This document shows positions 1 to 11,254 of a DNA stretch of 64,000 nucleotides, in pieces. Made by a program: the position numbers and the translations under genes. Under the pieces are notes generated by a model. That model did no database searches and was not told where the DNA came from. It worked only from the letters and a program-made list of their open reading frames with translations. The DNA comes from Microbacterium proteolyticum. Its GTDB lineage: Bacteria; Actinomycetota; Actinomycetes; Actinomycetales; Microbacteriaceae. The stretch is taken from the NCBI RefSeq assembly GCF_029639405.1, contig NZ_CP121274.1, forward strand, positions 2,108,001 through 2,172,000, given 5' to 3'. Each line of letters begins with the position of its first letter. The stretch's first letter is position 1.

Positions 1-684
1 CGGGTCGTCGCCGTGGCTGCCGGAGATCGTCAGGACCGGACGACTCGCTTCGGGGAGGAGGGCGAGCGCCTCCAGAAGGCGGGGGAAGTTCTTGTGCGGC
101 ATGCGGTTGCCGAGGCTGAACAGCCCGGAACGCGGCTGCTCGGCGACGTCGCGACGGACGCCCGATCCGCCGGGGAAGACGACGGTGACATCCGCGGCAT
201 CCCGGCCGGTGATCTCGAGGATGTCGGCCCGCGCGGCCTCGGAGTCCGTGACGATGTGGGATGCGGCGCGGGCGGCGCCGGAGATCAGGAGCTTCGTCGG
301 CAGCACACCAGCCTTGCTGGGCAGGAACTCGGGGCGCTTGAACGCCAGCATGTCGTGCAGGGTGAGGACGAGGGGCACGCCGGGACGCGGCGGACCGAAG
401 TTCGCGGGGGAGTGGATGAGGTCGGCGCCGACCGACCGTGCTGCCCGGGACACCCCGAACACTTCTCCCCACGCCCACTGCGGTCGCTTGTCGCACTGGA
501 GTCCCGAGTCGATGAGGCGACCAGGGAACCACTCCGCACCGGCGGCGACGAGTTCGCTGCTCGCATAGCCCACGAACTCCCAGCCGGGTCGCTCCGCGAG
601 CCGCGAGTAGACCTGACGCGCCACGGTCTCGGTGCCGCCCTGCTTGCCCGTGAAGAACAGCAGATCGACGAGTACACGGGTCAC
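1..684 (-). CDS. GT4-like glycosyltransferase, N-terminal part (runs off the window)
   Basis: The window holds the first 228 codons; the 3' end lies beyond base 1. The start is GTG at 684, whose GTGA overlaps the TGA of the flippase gene, so the two are probably translationally coupled. The protein opens MTRVLVDLLFFTGKQGGTET, a GT-B N-terminal Rossmann strand followed by a Gly-rich loop, and contains LTLHDMLAFKRPEF and HIVTDSEAARADIL, typical of GT4 mannosyl/glucosyltransferases. The C-terminal half begins with FSLGNRMPHKNFPRLLEAL, the usual start of the nucleotide-sugar domain. Likely role: a cytosolic transferase in assembly of the surface polysaccharide made by this operon. Donor and acceptor cannot be told from sequence. 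Confidence 0.85.
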   Translation of the reverse strand, partial: MTRVLVDLLFFTGKQGGTETVARQVYSRLAERPGWEFVGYASSELVAAGAEWFPGRLIDSGLQCDKRPQWAWGEVFGVSRAARSVGADLIHSPANFGPPRPGVPLVLTLHDMLAFKRPEFLPSKAGVLPTKLLISGAARAASHIVTDSEAARADILEITGRDAADVTVVFPGGSGVRRDVAEQPRSGLFSLGNRMPHKNFPRLLEALALLPEASRPVLTISGSHGDDP

Positions 685-1979
685 GGAACGATCCTATCGT
701 CGGGGTCGATGAAGCCTCGGGCCGGGACGTCCGTCGCGGCCGGCGCCGCGACGAGCTCGCGGTAGGCGCGCCGGGTGCGGCGGATCATCCAGACGGTCGC
801 GATCAGTTCGGTCGCGCCGTAGCCGATCGCGGTGCCGACGGGGCCGATGGCGTAGGTGAGGGCGATCATGAGCGGAAGGCCGACGGCGCTGGCGACGAGG
901 GTGGCGACCATGACCGTCGTGGCGGCGTGCGCCGGGAAGAGGAAGTGCCGGATCATCGACATCCGCGTCGAGTAGCACGCGAACGCGAAACCGAGCACGA
1001 CCACCACGCCGACCGGGGCGACCGTGCTCTCGCCGAACAGCACGAGGCTCACGAACGACCCCAGGGATCCGAGGGCGGCCCAGCCGAGGAGACCCATCGC
1101 GATGTGCAGGCCGAGCGCCCGCCTCAGCCGTCGCGCGCGCGCCTCGCCGCTCACCTCGGCCGTCCAGTATTGGAGGGCGTTGGCGAGCGTGATCGGGAGG
1201 AACTGCCCCAGCTTGAGCATCTTGTCGCCCGACGCGTACCCGGCCGCCTCGGCGGGCGCGGCGACCTGCACCAGCGGCACGGGGACGGACGAGTACAGCC
1301 CGAGAGCGCCCTCGTTCACGGCGACCGGTGCGGTGATGCGGAACAGTCCCGGAACCTCCCGCCGCGCGGGCCACGCCGCGGGGAAGCGCCGGAGGATCCG
1401 AACGGTGTAGAGCGTCGTGCCGATCACCGTCACGGCGATGCCGGAGAGCGGGTACAGCTCGACCGGGGCGCCGAGGAGACCGATCGCGGCGGCGACGCAC
1501 ACGGCCGCGATCACGCGGGGGACCGCGTCGTAGAGGGCGATGGACCACGGATCGCCGAGACCCACGGCGAACCACGTGTACGACAGCGAGATGAGGGCGC
1601 CCTGCAGCCCCATCAGCACCGCCAGCAGCACATACTCCTCGGAGGCGAGGGAGGCGCTGATCACGGCCGTGATTGGCAGGGCGATCAGTGCGGTGAGGGA
1701 GCGGACGATGAGGGCTTCCCGATAGATCCGCCCCCGGCGGGCCTCGGATGCCACCGACACCAGGGCGGGCCCCACCGTCGTCCATCCGAAAGCCAGGGCG
1801 ATCGCCGCGAACGTCCCGACGGCCTCGCCCGCGAGCGCGCTCGACCATCCGCTCGGCCCCGACACCCGCGAGACGAACGGTAGGACGACGAGGGGCGAGA
1901 CGGCGGCCAGGGCGGGAAGGACCGTGAAGCCCAGGAGCCTCCGGCGCGTGGCGCGGCTGTCGGGCGTGGACTCGGCGAT
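681..1979 (-). CDS. Wzx-type polysaccharide flippase / lipopolysaccharide biosynthesis membrane protein
   Basis: About 432 residues with roughly 12 predicted transmembrane segments (for example FTVLPALAAVSPLVVLPFV near the N terminus). There is a charged C-terminal tail after IATVWMIRRTRRAYRELV. The spacing of helices and the early PLVVLPFVSRVSGPSGW stretch fit the MATE/PST polysaccharide flippase superfamily, which moves undecaprenyl-linked oligosaccharides across the membrane. It lies in the glycosyltransferase operon, 8 bases after the upstream GT2 gene. The start is uncertain. No ATG, GTG or TTG lies in frame between the upstream stop and the first helix. ATC at 1979 has a good TAGGA ribosome-binding site 6 bases upstream. 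The next ordinary start, GTG at 1865, would remove the first membrane segment. Confidence 0.75.
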   Translation of the reverse strand: MAESTPDSRATRRRLLGFTVLPALAAVSPLVVLPFVSRVSGPSGWSSALAGEAVGTFAAIALAFGWTTVGPALVSVASEARRGRIYREALIVRSLTALIALPITAVISASLASEEYVLLAVLMGLQGALISLSYTWFAVGLGDPWSIALYDAVPRVIAAVCVAAAIGLLGAPVELYPLSGIAVTVIGTTLYTVRILRRFPAAWPARREVPGLFRITAPVAVNEGALGLYSSVPVPLVQVAAPAEAAGYASGDKMLKLGQFLPITLANALQYWTAEVSGEARARRLRRALGLHIAMGLLGWAALGSLGSFVSLVLFGESTVAPVGVVVVLGFAFACYSTRMSMIRHFLFPAHAATTVMVATLVASAVGLPLMIALTYAIGPVGTAIGYGATELIATVWMIRRTRRAYRELVAAPAATDVPARGFIDPDDRIVP

Positions 1980-1987
1980 GGCCGGTC

Positions 1988-3187
1988 CTAGCTCTCGATG
2001 ACGGCTTCGGGGCGCTGCTCGCGCCGGGGCGTGGTGAGCACGCCCGAGAAGAAGCTCATCATGGCGGTCTGGAAGCCCAGGATGATCAGCAGCGCGCTGG
2101 GGACCGCGATGCGCACCGCCTGGGCGGCGTTCTGCGCGCCGAAGTCGGTGCTGCCCCAGATCGCGACCTGCACGATGCCGATGATGACGCCGAGAAGGAA
2201 CAGCCCGACACCGATCAGCAGACCGCGTTCGGCCGACCACTTCGCCACGATCCGCCGGTATCTCTCGCTCGTGGGGAGGAAGCCCTCCTGCGTCGCGTAG
2301 AGCTTGGTCAGCCAGAAGAAGAGCAGCGATTGGAAGCCGATGACGCAGAGGGCGCTGGCGTACACCATCGTGGTGACGTCGAAGCCGACGCCGCCGATGT
2401 TGACCCCGCCGAAGGCGAGGACGCCCACCGTGATCGCCCCCAGGAAGAACGCCACGAGCCCGGGGTAGACGAAGAGCCACCGGGGCGCGAACAGCAGGAG
2501 GAAGCGCAGGTGGCGCCAGCCGTCGTGCCAGCTGCGCAGGTGCGGCGGGCGCGAGCGGCCGTCCTTCTTGAGCGTCGTGGGGACCTCTTCGATCCGGTAG
2601 CGGGCGAGCGAGGCGCGCACCACCATCTCGGAGGCGAACTCCATGCCCGTCGTCTGCAGGTCGAGCTCGCGGATGCGGGCGCGGTTGAAGCCGCGGAGTC
2701 CGCAGTGGAAGTCGCGGATGCCGGGGCGGAAGAACAGCTCTCCGATGAAGGACAGCACCGGGTTGCCCAGGTACTTGTGCAGCGGCGGCATGGCGCCGGG
2801 GGCGATCCCGCCCTTGAAGCGGTTGCCCATGACGAGGTCGGCCCCGGCCCGGAGCCGCTCGACGAAGGGCTCGAGGTTCTCGAAGTCGTAGCTGTCGTCG
2901 GCATCCGCCATGATCACGTACTCGCCGCGGGCCTGGTCGATGCCGTTGATGAGCGCGGCGCCGTAGCCACGGCGCGGGGCGTGCGAGACGCGGGCGCCGA
3001 GACGCTCGGCGATCGCCTGCGAGCCGTCGGTGCTGCCGTTGTCGGAGATGAGGACCTCACCGCGGATGCCGCTGCGCTGGAGGAAGCCCTGCGCCTTGCG
3101 GATGCACACCTCGAGGGTCTCCGCCTCGTTGAGACAGGGCATGAGGATCGTCAGTTCGACGGCGTCGTTCGGGGAAGGAGAGGTCAC
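1988..3187 (-). CDS. GT2 polyprenyl-phosphate glycosyltransferase (DPM1/DPG-like) with membrane tail
   Basis: 399 residues. The N-terminal GT-A domain has ILMPCLNEAETLEVCI, VLISDNGSTDGSQ and the metal-binding YVIMADADDSYDF. The remainder carries about four hydrophobic helices (LFVYPGLVAFFLGAITVGVL and three more). This is the layout of bacterial dolichyl/undecaprenyl-phosphate hexose synthases, which move a sugar from a nucleotide donor onto polyprenyl phosphate at the membrane; the specific sugar is not evident. The GTG start at 3187 overlaps the TGA of the upstream GT4 gene. The gene ends TAG 8 bases before the flippase. It is part of the minus-strand operon 6311 to 1. Confidence 0.85.
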   Translation of the reverse strand: MTSPSPNDAVELTILMPCLNEAETLEVCIRKAQGFLQRSGIRGEVLISDNGSTDGSQAIAERLGARVSHAPRRGYGAALINGIDQARGEYVIMADADDSYDFENLEPFVERLRAGADLVMGNRFKGGIAPGAMPPLHKYLGNPVLSFIGELFFRPGIRDFHCGLRGFNRARIRELDLQTTGMEFASEMVVRASLARYRIEEVPTTLKKDGRSRPPHLRSWHDGWRHLRFLLLFAPRWLFVYPGLVAFFLGAITVGVLAFGGVNIGGVGFDVTTMVYASALCVIGFQSLLFFWLTKLYATQEGFLPTSERYRRIVAKWSAERGLLIGVGLFLLGVIIGIVQVAIWGSTDFGAQNAAQAVRIAVPSALLIILGFQTAMMSFFSGVLTTPRREQRPEAVIES

Positions 3188-4392
3188 GGCGTGTCTTCTT
3201 TCGTGTTCCGCGGTGCGGGGGCTGTCGGCAGCTGCAGCGCCGACAGGATCCCCTCCACGGTGCGTCGGATGGTACGGGTGCCCACGGCGGTGTCGTACCA
3301 GGCGCGCGCGGAGCGGCGCAGGTCGTCACCGCCGTCGGCGACGGCCCGGATCGCCCGGGCGAGGTCGGTGGGGGAGGTGCGGGGCGCGACGACGCCGTTG
3401 ACGCCCTCGTCGATCAGCTCGGTGGCGGCGTTGCCCTCGTCGGCGACGAGGACGACGGGCGTGCCGTGGGCGTTCGCCTCGACCACGACGAGTCCGTAGC
3501 CCTCGCGGCGGGACGGGTTGATCAGGGCCAGCGCGCCGTGCATGAGGGAGTCGAGTTCGTCGTCGTCGACGAAACCCGGGAAGTCGGTCCAGTCCCTGCC
3601 GCCGACCCGGTCGACCTCGCCGCGGATCCGAGCCGAGCTGGGACCTGAACCGAGCACGACCAGCCGCAGATCGGGGATGAAGGCGCGGGCCTCCGCGACC
3701 GCGGCGGGGAGCGCCTCGACGCGCTTGTCGGGGATGTGCCGCCCCGCGTAGAGGACGTACGGGGGCTGGGATGCCGATGAGGTCGGGGCGGCATCCACGG
3801 CACCGTCGATGAGTCCGGGGCTCACGAGCGGCGCGCGGCGCAGCCCTTCTCGGCGGAGGCGCGTGGCGCTCAGCTGCGAATGGCACGTCGCGAGAGGGGT
3901 GACGGCGATCGCGCACCGCTGCAGCAGCCACGCGATCGTGCCGGTGACCGCACCGGAATACTCCACCCACTGGCGGCGGTGCCAGACCTCGAGGTAGTCG
4001 ACCACGACGCGCGTCCGAGTGCCGAGGAGCGCGAGACGCGCGGCGAAGACGTTGAAGATCGGAAGACCGCTCACGATGAGGGCGTCGTACCGGCCGCGGC
4101 TGCGCAGCAACGCCCGGAACAGGCCGGCGGCGTAGGCGAGGGCGGCGGGGATGCGGCGGACTCCGTCGGCGGAGTACAGCGACAGGCGTCCGCTGACCGG
4201 GACGATCCGGAAGTTCTCCTCCGACGGCACCGCTCCGTCCCACTGGACGGACGTGAGGTAGTCGACGTCGAGCCCCCGCGCCCCGATCTCGTCGGCGAAC
4301 GCGCGGTACTGCCGCTCCCCGCCCCCGGTGGAGTACGGGAACAGGCAGTCGTACGCGACCGCCACGGTCGCCGGCGCGGCCACGGTCAGCAC
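3184..4392 (-). CDS. GT4 family glycosyltransferase (GT-B fold)
   Basis: 402 residues. The N-terminal domain starts at VAVAYDCLFPYSTGGGERQY with the acceptor-side Gly-rich loop. The C-terminal domain begins PPYVLYAGRHIPDKRVEALP and holds the donor-binding E-x7-E pattern in SRREGYGLVVVEANAHGTPV (about residue 300). These are hallmarks of retaining GT4 enzymes that use UDP- or GDP-sugars. A soluble or peripheral enzyme is expected. The GTG at 4392 overlaps the stop of the upstream membrane gene by seven bases; GTG at 4383 is an alternative. Its place between a membrane protein and a lipid-sugar GT2 indicates extension of a lipid-linked oligosaccharide. Confidence 0.85.
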   Translation of the reverse strand: MLTVAAPATVAVAYDCLFPYSTGGGERQYRAFADEIGARGLDVDYLTSVQWDGAVPSEENFRIVPVSGRLSLYSADGVRRIPAALAYAAGLFRALLRSRGRYDALIVSGLPIFNVFAARLALLGTRTRVVVDYLEVWHRRQWVEYSGAVTGTIAWLLQRCAIAVTPLATCHSQLSATRLRREGLRRAPLVSPGLIDGAVDAAPTSSASQPPYVLYAGRHIPDKRVEALPAAVAEARAFIPDLRLVVLGSGPSSARIRGEVDRVGGRDWTDFPGFVDDDELDSLMHGALALINPSRREGYGLVVVEANAHGTPVVLVADEGNAATELIDEGVNGVVAPRTSPTDLARAIRAVADGGDDLRRSARAWYDTAVGTRTIRRTVEGILSALQLPTAPAPRNTKEDTP

Positions 4393-6311
4393 CCTTCGAT
4401 GCGGAAGAGGCGCGCGGCGGGTCCCTGCGAGTCCACGAGGACCAGGTGCTCGGACGGCGTCAGACCGTAGAGCCCCTGGCGTTCGAGACCGACGCCCGGG
4501 TTGTTCCAGACGTTCTGCGCGCCGAAGTCGAGCACGTAGTCGACGCCGAGGCGGTCCACGGCCTGGCAGACCTTCGGGTCGGACTCGATGTCCTTCAGGT
4601 GGTTGCCGATGTACTCCTCATCCGGACCGATGGTGCCGAACACGTGCTTGCGAAGCACTTCGCGATCACCGATCGCGTAGGCGAGCGAGGTTCCGGTCCA
4701 CGCACTGCCGGCGATGACGGCATCCGCCGGGGTCGTCTCGGGGAGTCTTTCCAGCAGTGCCTCCTCGTCGCTGGTGAGGAGGGGGGAGGTCGGCCCCAAC
4801 GCGTACGCCCCCCGCGCTTCGGAGACGGCCCGCAGGACGTTCGGGCTCGCACCCACCGAGAAGATCGCGATGACCCCGACGACGGCGACCGCGATCCGCC
4901 AGCCGCGGGCGGCGTCGATGCGCAGCAGTCCGCGCGTGGCGAGGTCGACGACGGTCACCGCGCCGAGGACGGCGACCGGGATGCCGGCGGCGGGGAGGAG
5001 CGCCGCCAGGCGGTACGAGTCGTTGTACCAGGGGTTGGTGAACATGTCGCGGACGATGTTGCCCCCGGCCGTTCCGGACACGAGGACGAACAGGAGAGAA
5101 GCCACCGCCATCGGCGCCGCGACCACGAGGAAACGCGGCTGCCGCACGACCCTGATCAGACCGATGAGGATGAGGGCCGAGATCGTCACCGTCAGGGTGT
5201 AGCCGTGCGGAGAGAGCAGCAGCGCCTCGCCGATGGCCTGCGCCGTCGTCTGCCAGGGCGCCCACTGCGACATGCCCGCGCCGGTGCGGGAGAACCGCCA
5301 CAGCCCGACGATGACGATGGCGAGGGCGGCGAGGATCGCCGCGACGAGATACCAGTACCGCCGGGAGGCCCGGCGCCACGCGGAGGACACGAGTTCGACG
5401 ACGGTGACGCCCGCACCCATCGCCACCATCGCGAGGAACGCGTTCGGGTGCGCCAGGCCCACCCCCGCGGAGGCGACGAGGAGGAGGAACACGGCGCGGA
5501 GCCGGGCGCGCACGCCGGTCGTCCGCAGGAGATGCACGACGACCGCGAGCCCGCCCGGGAGCACGGCGTACGCCATCGCATTGGGCCACAGGACGCCGAA
5601 GTACATCAGGAGGATCGGGAACGCCCCGAAGCCCGTCGAGAGCGCGGCAGCGCTGACGAGGACGGCCTTCCGCTCCGACAGCAGAGCGGCGCTGAGTGCG
5701 ACGACCGAGACGGGCCACGCGACGGCGCCGAGGGCGATGTTCGCGGCGTTCACCGCGACCGGGACCGACACCCCGGTGACCTCCGCGGCCAGAGCGGCCA
5801 CCGTGTGCCAGCCGTTCGGGTAGAACCCGATGTCGGAGGTGGCGCCGATGTGGAAGGCCGAGGCGTTGTGCGTGTCGACGGCGAAGGCCACCGTGTTCAG
5901 ATGCACGATCGCGTCGAAGGTCTGCGAGATGTGACTGGGACCGCCGAAGACGAAGGCGAGCTGCAGCCCGACGATCACGGCGGCCACGATCAGGGCGAGC
6001 GCGCCCCAGAGGGCGTTCGCTCGCGGGGTGCGATCCCCGTGCTCGGGTCCGACCCAGCGGCGCAGGCCGAAGGCGGCGGCGGCGGTCAGGACGGTGACGA
6101 TCGCGATCGGGAGAGGGGACCATCCCAGCCCGACCATCGGCGCGAGGGTCGCGGAAACGCCCAGGACGGCGATCGACACCACCGGAGCGAGCGCCAGCAG
6201 CTGCAGCCGCCGCACGCCCCACCCGGCTGCGATCACGGCGATTCCGGGGACGGTCAACGCGAGGATCGAGACGATCAGAGGCATCACGATCACCGACCAG
6301 GAATCGCTCAT
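4386..6311 (-). CDS. Large polytopic membrane protein (DUF6541-like), surface polysaccharide locus
   Basis: 641 residues with about 14 hydrophobic helices in the first 500 residues and an extracytoplasmic C-terminal domain of about 140 residues (from ALGPTSPLLTSDEEALLERL). The loop ISQTFDAIVHLNTVAFAVDT is typical of the actinobacterial DUF6541 group, which resembles GT-C/mannosyltransferase-like membrane proteins and often sits in cell-wall glycan clusters. Its biochemical role is not established. A polyprenyl-phosphate-sugar-dependent transferase is a reasonable guess given the DPM1-like enzyme two genes downstream. It is the first gene of the minus-strand operon, start ATG 6311, divergent from glf. 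Confidence 0.75.
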   Translation of the reverse strand: MSDSWSVIVMPLIVSILALTVPGIAVIAAGWGVRRLQLLALAPVVSIAVLGVSATLAPMVGLGWSPLPIAIVTVLTAAAAFGLRRWVGPEHGDRTPRANALWGALALIVAAVIVGLQLAFVFGGPSHISQTFDAIVHLNTVAFAVDTHNASAFHIGATSDIGFYPNGWHTVAALAAEVTGVSVPVAVNAANIALGAVAWPVSVVALSAALLSERKAVLVSAAALSTGFGAFPILLMYFGVLWPNAMAYAVLPGGLAVVVHLLRTTGVRARLRAVFLLLVASAGVGLAHPNAFLAMVAMGAGVTVVELVSSAWRRASRRYWYLVAAILAALAIVIVGLWRFSRTGAGMSQWAPWQTTAQAIGEALLLSPHGYTLTVTISALILIGLIRVVRQPRFLVVAAPMAVASLLFVLVSGTAGGNIVRDMFTNPWYNDSYRLAALLPAAGIPVAVLGAVTVVDLATRGLLRIDAARGWRIAVAVVGVIAIFSVGASPNVLRAVSEARGAYALGPTSPLLTSDEEALLERLPETTPADAVIAGSAWTGTSLAYAIGDREVLRKHVFGTIGPDEEYIGNHLKDIESDPKVCQAVDRLGVDYVLDFGAQNVWNNPGVGLERQGLYGLTPSEHLVLVDSQGPAARLFRIEGC

Positions 6312-6344
6312 GCACTCCCATTTCTCGCTCGACGACAGTCAGTC

Positions 6345-6350
6345 ATGCTA
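6345..6350 (-). promoter_or_regulatory. Candidate -10 element of the minus-strand polysaccharide operon
   Basis: TAGCAT read on the minus strand, about 34 bases before the ATG at 6311, leaves a leader of roughly 27 bases with GGGAG close to the start. No convincing -35 is visible. The 149-base gap to glf is a divergent promoter region. Confidence 0.4.
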
Positions 6351-6376
6351 ACGGACCGCACCTGATCCGCCCCTGA

Positions 6377-9638
<3,262 letters not shown>

Positions 9639-9649
9639 GGGCGGGCGCA

Positions 9650-9655
9650 TAGGAT
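9650..9655 (+). promoter_or_regulatory. Candidate leaderless -10 before wzm
   Basis: TAGGAT lies 6 bases before the GTG start at 9662, placing transcription start at or next to the start codon. The spacing matches a set of similar sites in this window. Confidence 0.5.
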
Positions 9656-9661
9656 TCTCCG

Positions 9662-10453
9662 GTGACCCCCGCCGCCGTCGGCGCCCCCGGATCGGTGCGG
9701 CGCTCCCTCCACTCGCTGTGGCTGCTGTCGGCACGCGACCTGCGCGTCCGGTACTCCACGAGCGCGCTGGGATACCTGTGGTCGGTGCTCGATCCGCTGG
9801 TGATGAGCGGCATCTACTGGTTCGTCTTCACGCAGGTGTTCCACCGCTCGGTCGGCGAGGAACCGTACATCGTGTTCCTCATCACGGCACTCCTGCCCTG
9901 GGTGTGGTTCAACTCGGCCGTGACCGACTTCACGAGAGCGTTCAAGAAGGATGCGCGCCTGGTGCGATCGACGTCGATCCCGCGCACCATCTGGGTCACG
10001 CGCATCGTGCTGAGCAAAGGCATCGAGTTCCTCTTCTCGGTCCCCGTGCTGGTGCTCTTCGCGGTCTTCGGGGGCGCGCAGGTGTCCTGGGGCCTGCTGC
10101 TGTTCCCCGTCGCCGTCCTCCTGCAGAGCGCGCTGCTGGTCGGCCTCGGGCTCATCGTGGCGCCGCTGTGCGTGATGTTCGGCGACCTCGAGCGCACCAC
10201 GCGCCTCGTGCTGCGCGCCCTGTTCTACGCCTCGCCGATCATCTACGGGGTCGGCAACCTCCCCGGTGTGTTCGCGGACCTCGCCGCTTTCAACCCGCTC
10301 GCCGGCATCATCACGCTCTACCGGGTGGGGTTCTTCCCCGATCAGTGGGACGCGCTCACGGTCCTCGTGGGGGCGGTGCTGAGCGTCGGCATCCTCGTGA
10401 TCGGCGTCGTGGTGTTCCCGCGGCTCGAGCGTCCGGTCCTGAAGGAGCTGTGA
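9662..10453 (+). CDS. ABC-2 type polysaccharide exporter permease (Wzm/RfbA-like)
   Basis: 263 residues with six predicted helices. The N-terminal LSARDLRVRYSTSALGYLWS followed by LDPLVMSGIYWFVFTQV is the classic Wzm signature. Such permeases pair with a Wzt ATPase to export a finished undecaprenyl-linked glycan. In mycobacteria the homologous pair (Rv3783/Rv3781) lies beside glfT1 and exports the galactan precursor, so its place near glf and GlfT-like genes supports the same role here. The GTG start at 9662 has a TANNNT element just upstream. The stop TGA shares a base with the ATG of the ATPase gene. Confidence 0.93.
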   Translation: MTPAAVGAPGSVRRSLHSLWLLSARDLRVRYSTSALGYLWSVLDPLVMSGIYWFVFTQVFHRSVGEEPYIVFLITALLPWVWFNSAVTDFTRAFKKDARLVRSTSIPRTIWVTRIVLSKGIEFLFSVPVLVLFAVFGGAQVSWGLLLFPVAVLLQSALLVGLGLIVAPLCVMFGDLERTTRLVLRALFYASPIIYGVGNLPGVFADLAAFNPLAGIITLYRVGFFPDQWDALTVLVGAVLSVGILVIGVVVFPRLERPVLKEL

Positions 10454-11193
10454 TGGAGCGCGCTGCGATCGAGGTGGACGACCTCGGGGTCCGGTTCCGC
10501 CGCAACCGCCGCGGCGGACGCTCCCTCAAGGACCTCTTCGGGGGCGCTGCCCGCCGGACACGGCCCGACGAGTTCTGGGCGTTGCGGGGCGTGTCCTTCT
10601 CGGTGCGGCCGGGGGAGGCGATCGGGGTCGTCGGACGCAACGGTCAGGGCAAGTCCACGCTCCTCAAGCTCGTCGCGGGCGTGCTGCTGCCCGACGAGGG
10701 TCGGGTCGCAGTCGACGGGGGCGTCGCGCCGCTCATCGAGATCACGGGCGGGTTCGTCGGCGACCTCACGGTGCGCGAGAACGTCCGGCTGACGGCGGGA
10801 TTGCACGGGATGCCGCGCGCCGAGGTCACACGCCGATTCGACGACATGATCGACTTCGCGGAGATCGGCGACTTCGTCGACACCCCGTACAAGCACCTGT
10901 CGAACGGCATGAAGGTGCGTCTGGCCTTCTCGGTCGTGTCGCAGCTGGACGAGCCCATCCTCCTCGTGGACGAAGTGCTCGCCGTCGGCGATCGCTCCTT
11001 CCGTGAGAAGTGCTACCGCCGGATCGACGAACTCCTCGCCGACGGTCGGACGCTCTTCTTCGTCAGCCACAACGAGAAGGACCTTCGGCGCTTCTGCACC
11101 CGCGGGCTCTACCTCGACGGGGGCGCGCTGAAACTCGACGCCCCGATCGCCCAGGTCCTGGATCACTACAACGCCGACTACGCGACGGGTTGA
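10453..11193 (+). CDS. ABC-type polysaccharide exporter ATPase (Wzt/RfbB-like), short form
   Basis: 246 residues. Walker A GVVGRNGQGKSTLLK, signature KHLSNGMKVRLAFSV (LSNGM instead of LSGGQ, normal for Wzt), Walker B EPILLVDEVLAVGD, switch His in FFVSHN. The protein ends at HYNADYATG with no C-terminal carbohydrate-recognition domain. That matches mycobacterial RfbE/Rv3781 rather than enterobacterial Wzt of the O8/O9a type. Selection or termination of chains must therefore be done elsewhere. The ATG overlaps the permease stop (TGATG), consistent with one transporter operon. Confidence 0.93.
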   Translation: MERAAIEVDDLGVRFRRNRRGGRSLKDLFGGAARRTRPDEFWALRGVSFSVRPGEAIGVVGRNGQGKSTLLKLVAGVLLPDEGRVAVDGGVAPLIEITGGFVGDLTVRENVRLTAGLHGMPRAEVTRRFDDMIDFAEIGDFVDTPYKHLSNGMKVRLAFSVVSQLDEPILLVDEVLAVGDRSFREKCYRRIDELLADGRTLFFVSHNEKDLRRFCTRGLYLDGGALKLDAPIAQVLDHYNADYATG

Positions 11194-11240
11194 GAGTCCG
11201 CCTGCCGACGAGACTCCCCGGGCCTTTCGCATGCGTTTCC

Positions 11241-11246
11241 TATACG
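11241..11246 (+). promoter_or_regulatory. Candidate leaderless -10 before the DUF616-type gene
   Basis: TATACG, 8 bases before the ATG at 11255, with no ribosome-binding site in between. It is a weak match, but the spacing fits the local leaderless pattern. Confidence 0.35.
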
Positions 11247-11254
11247 TTTGCTGA

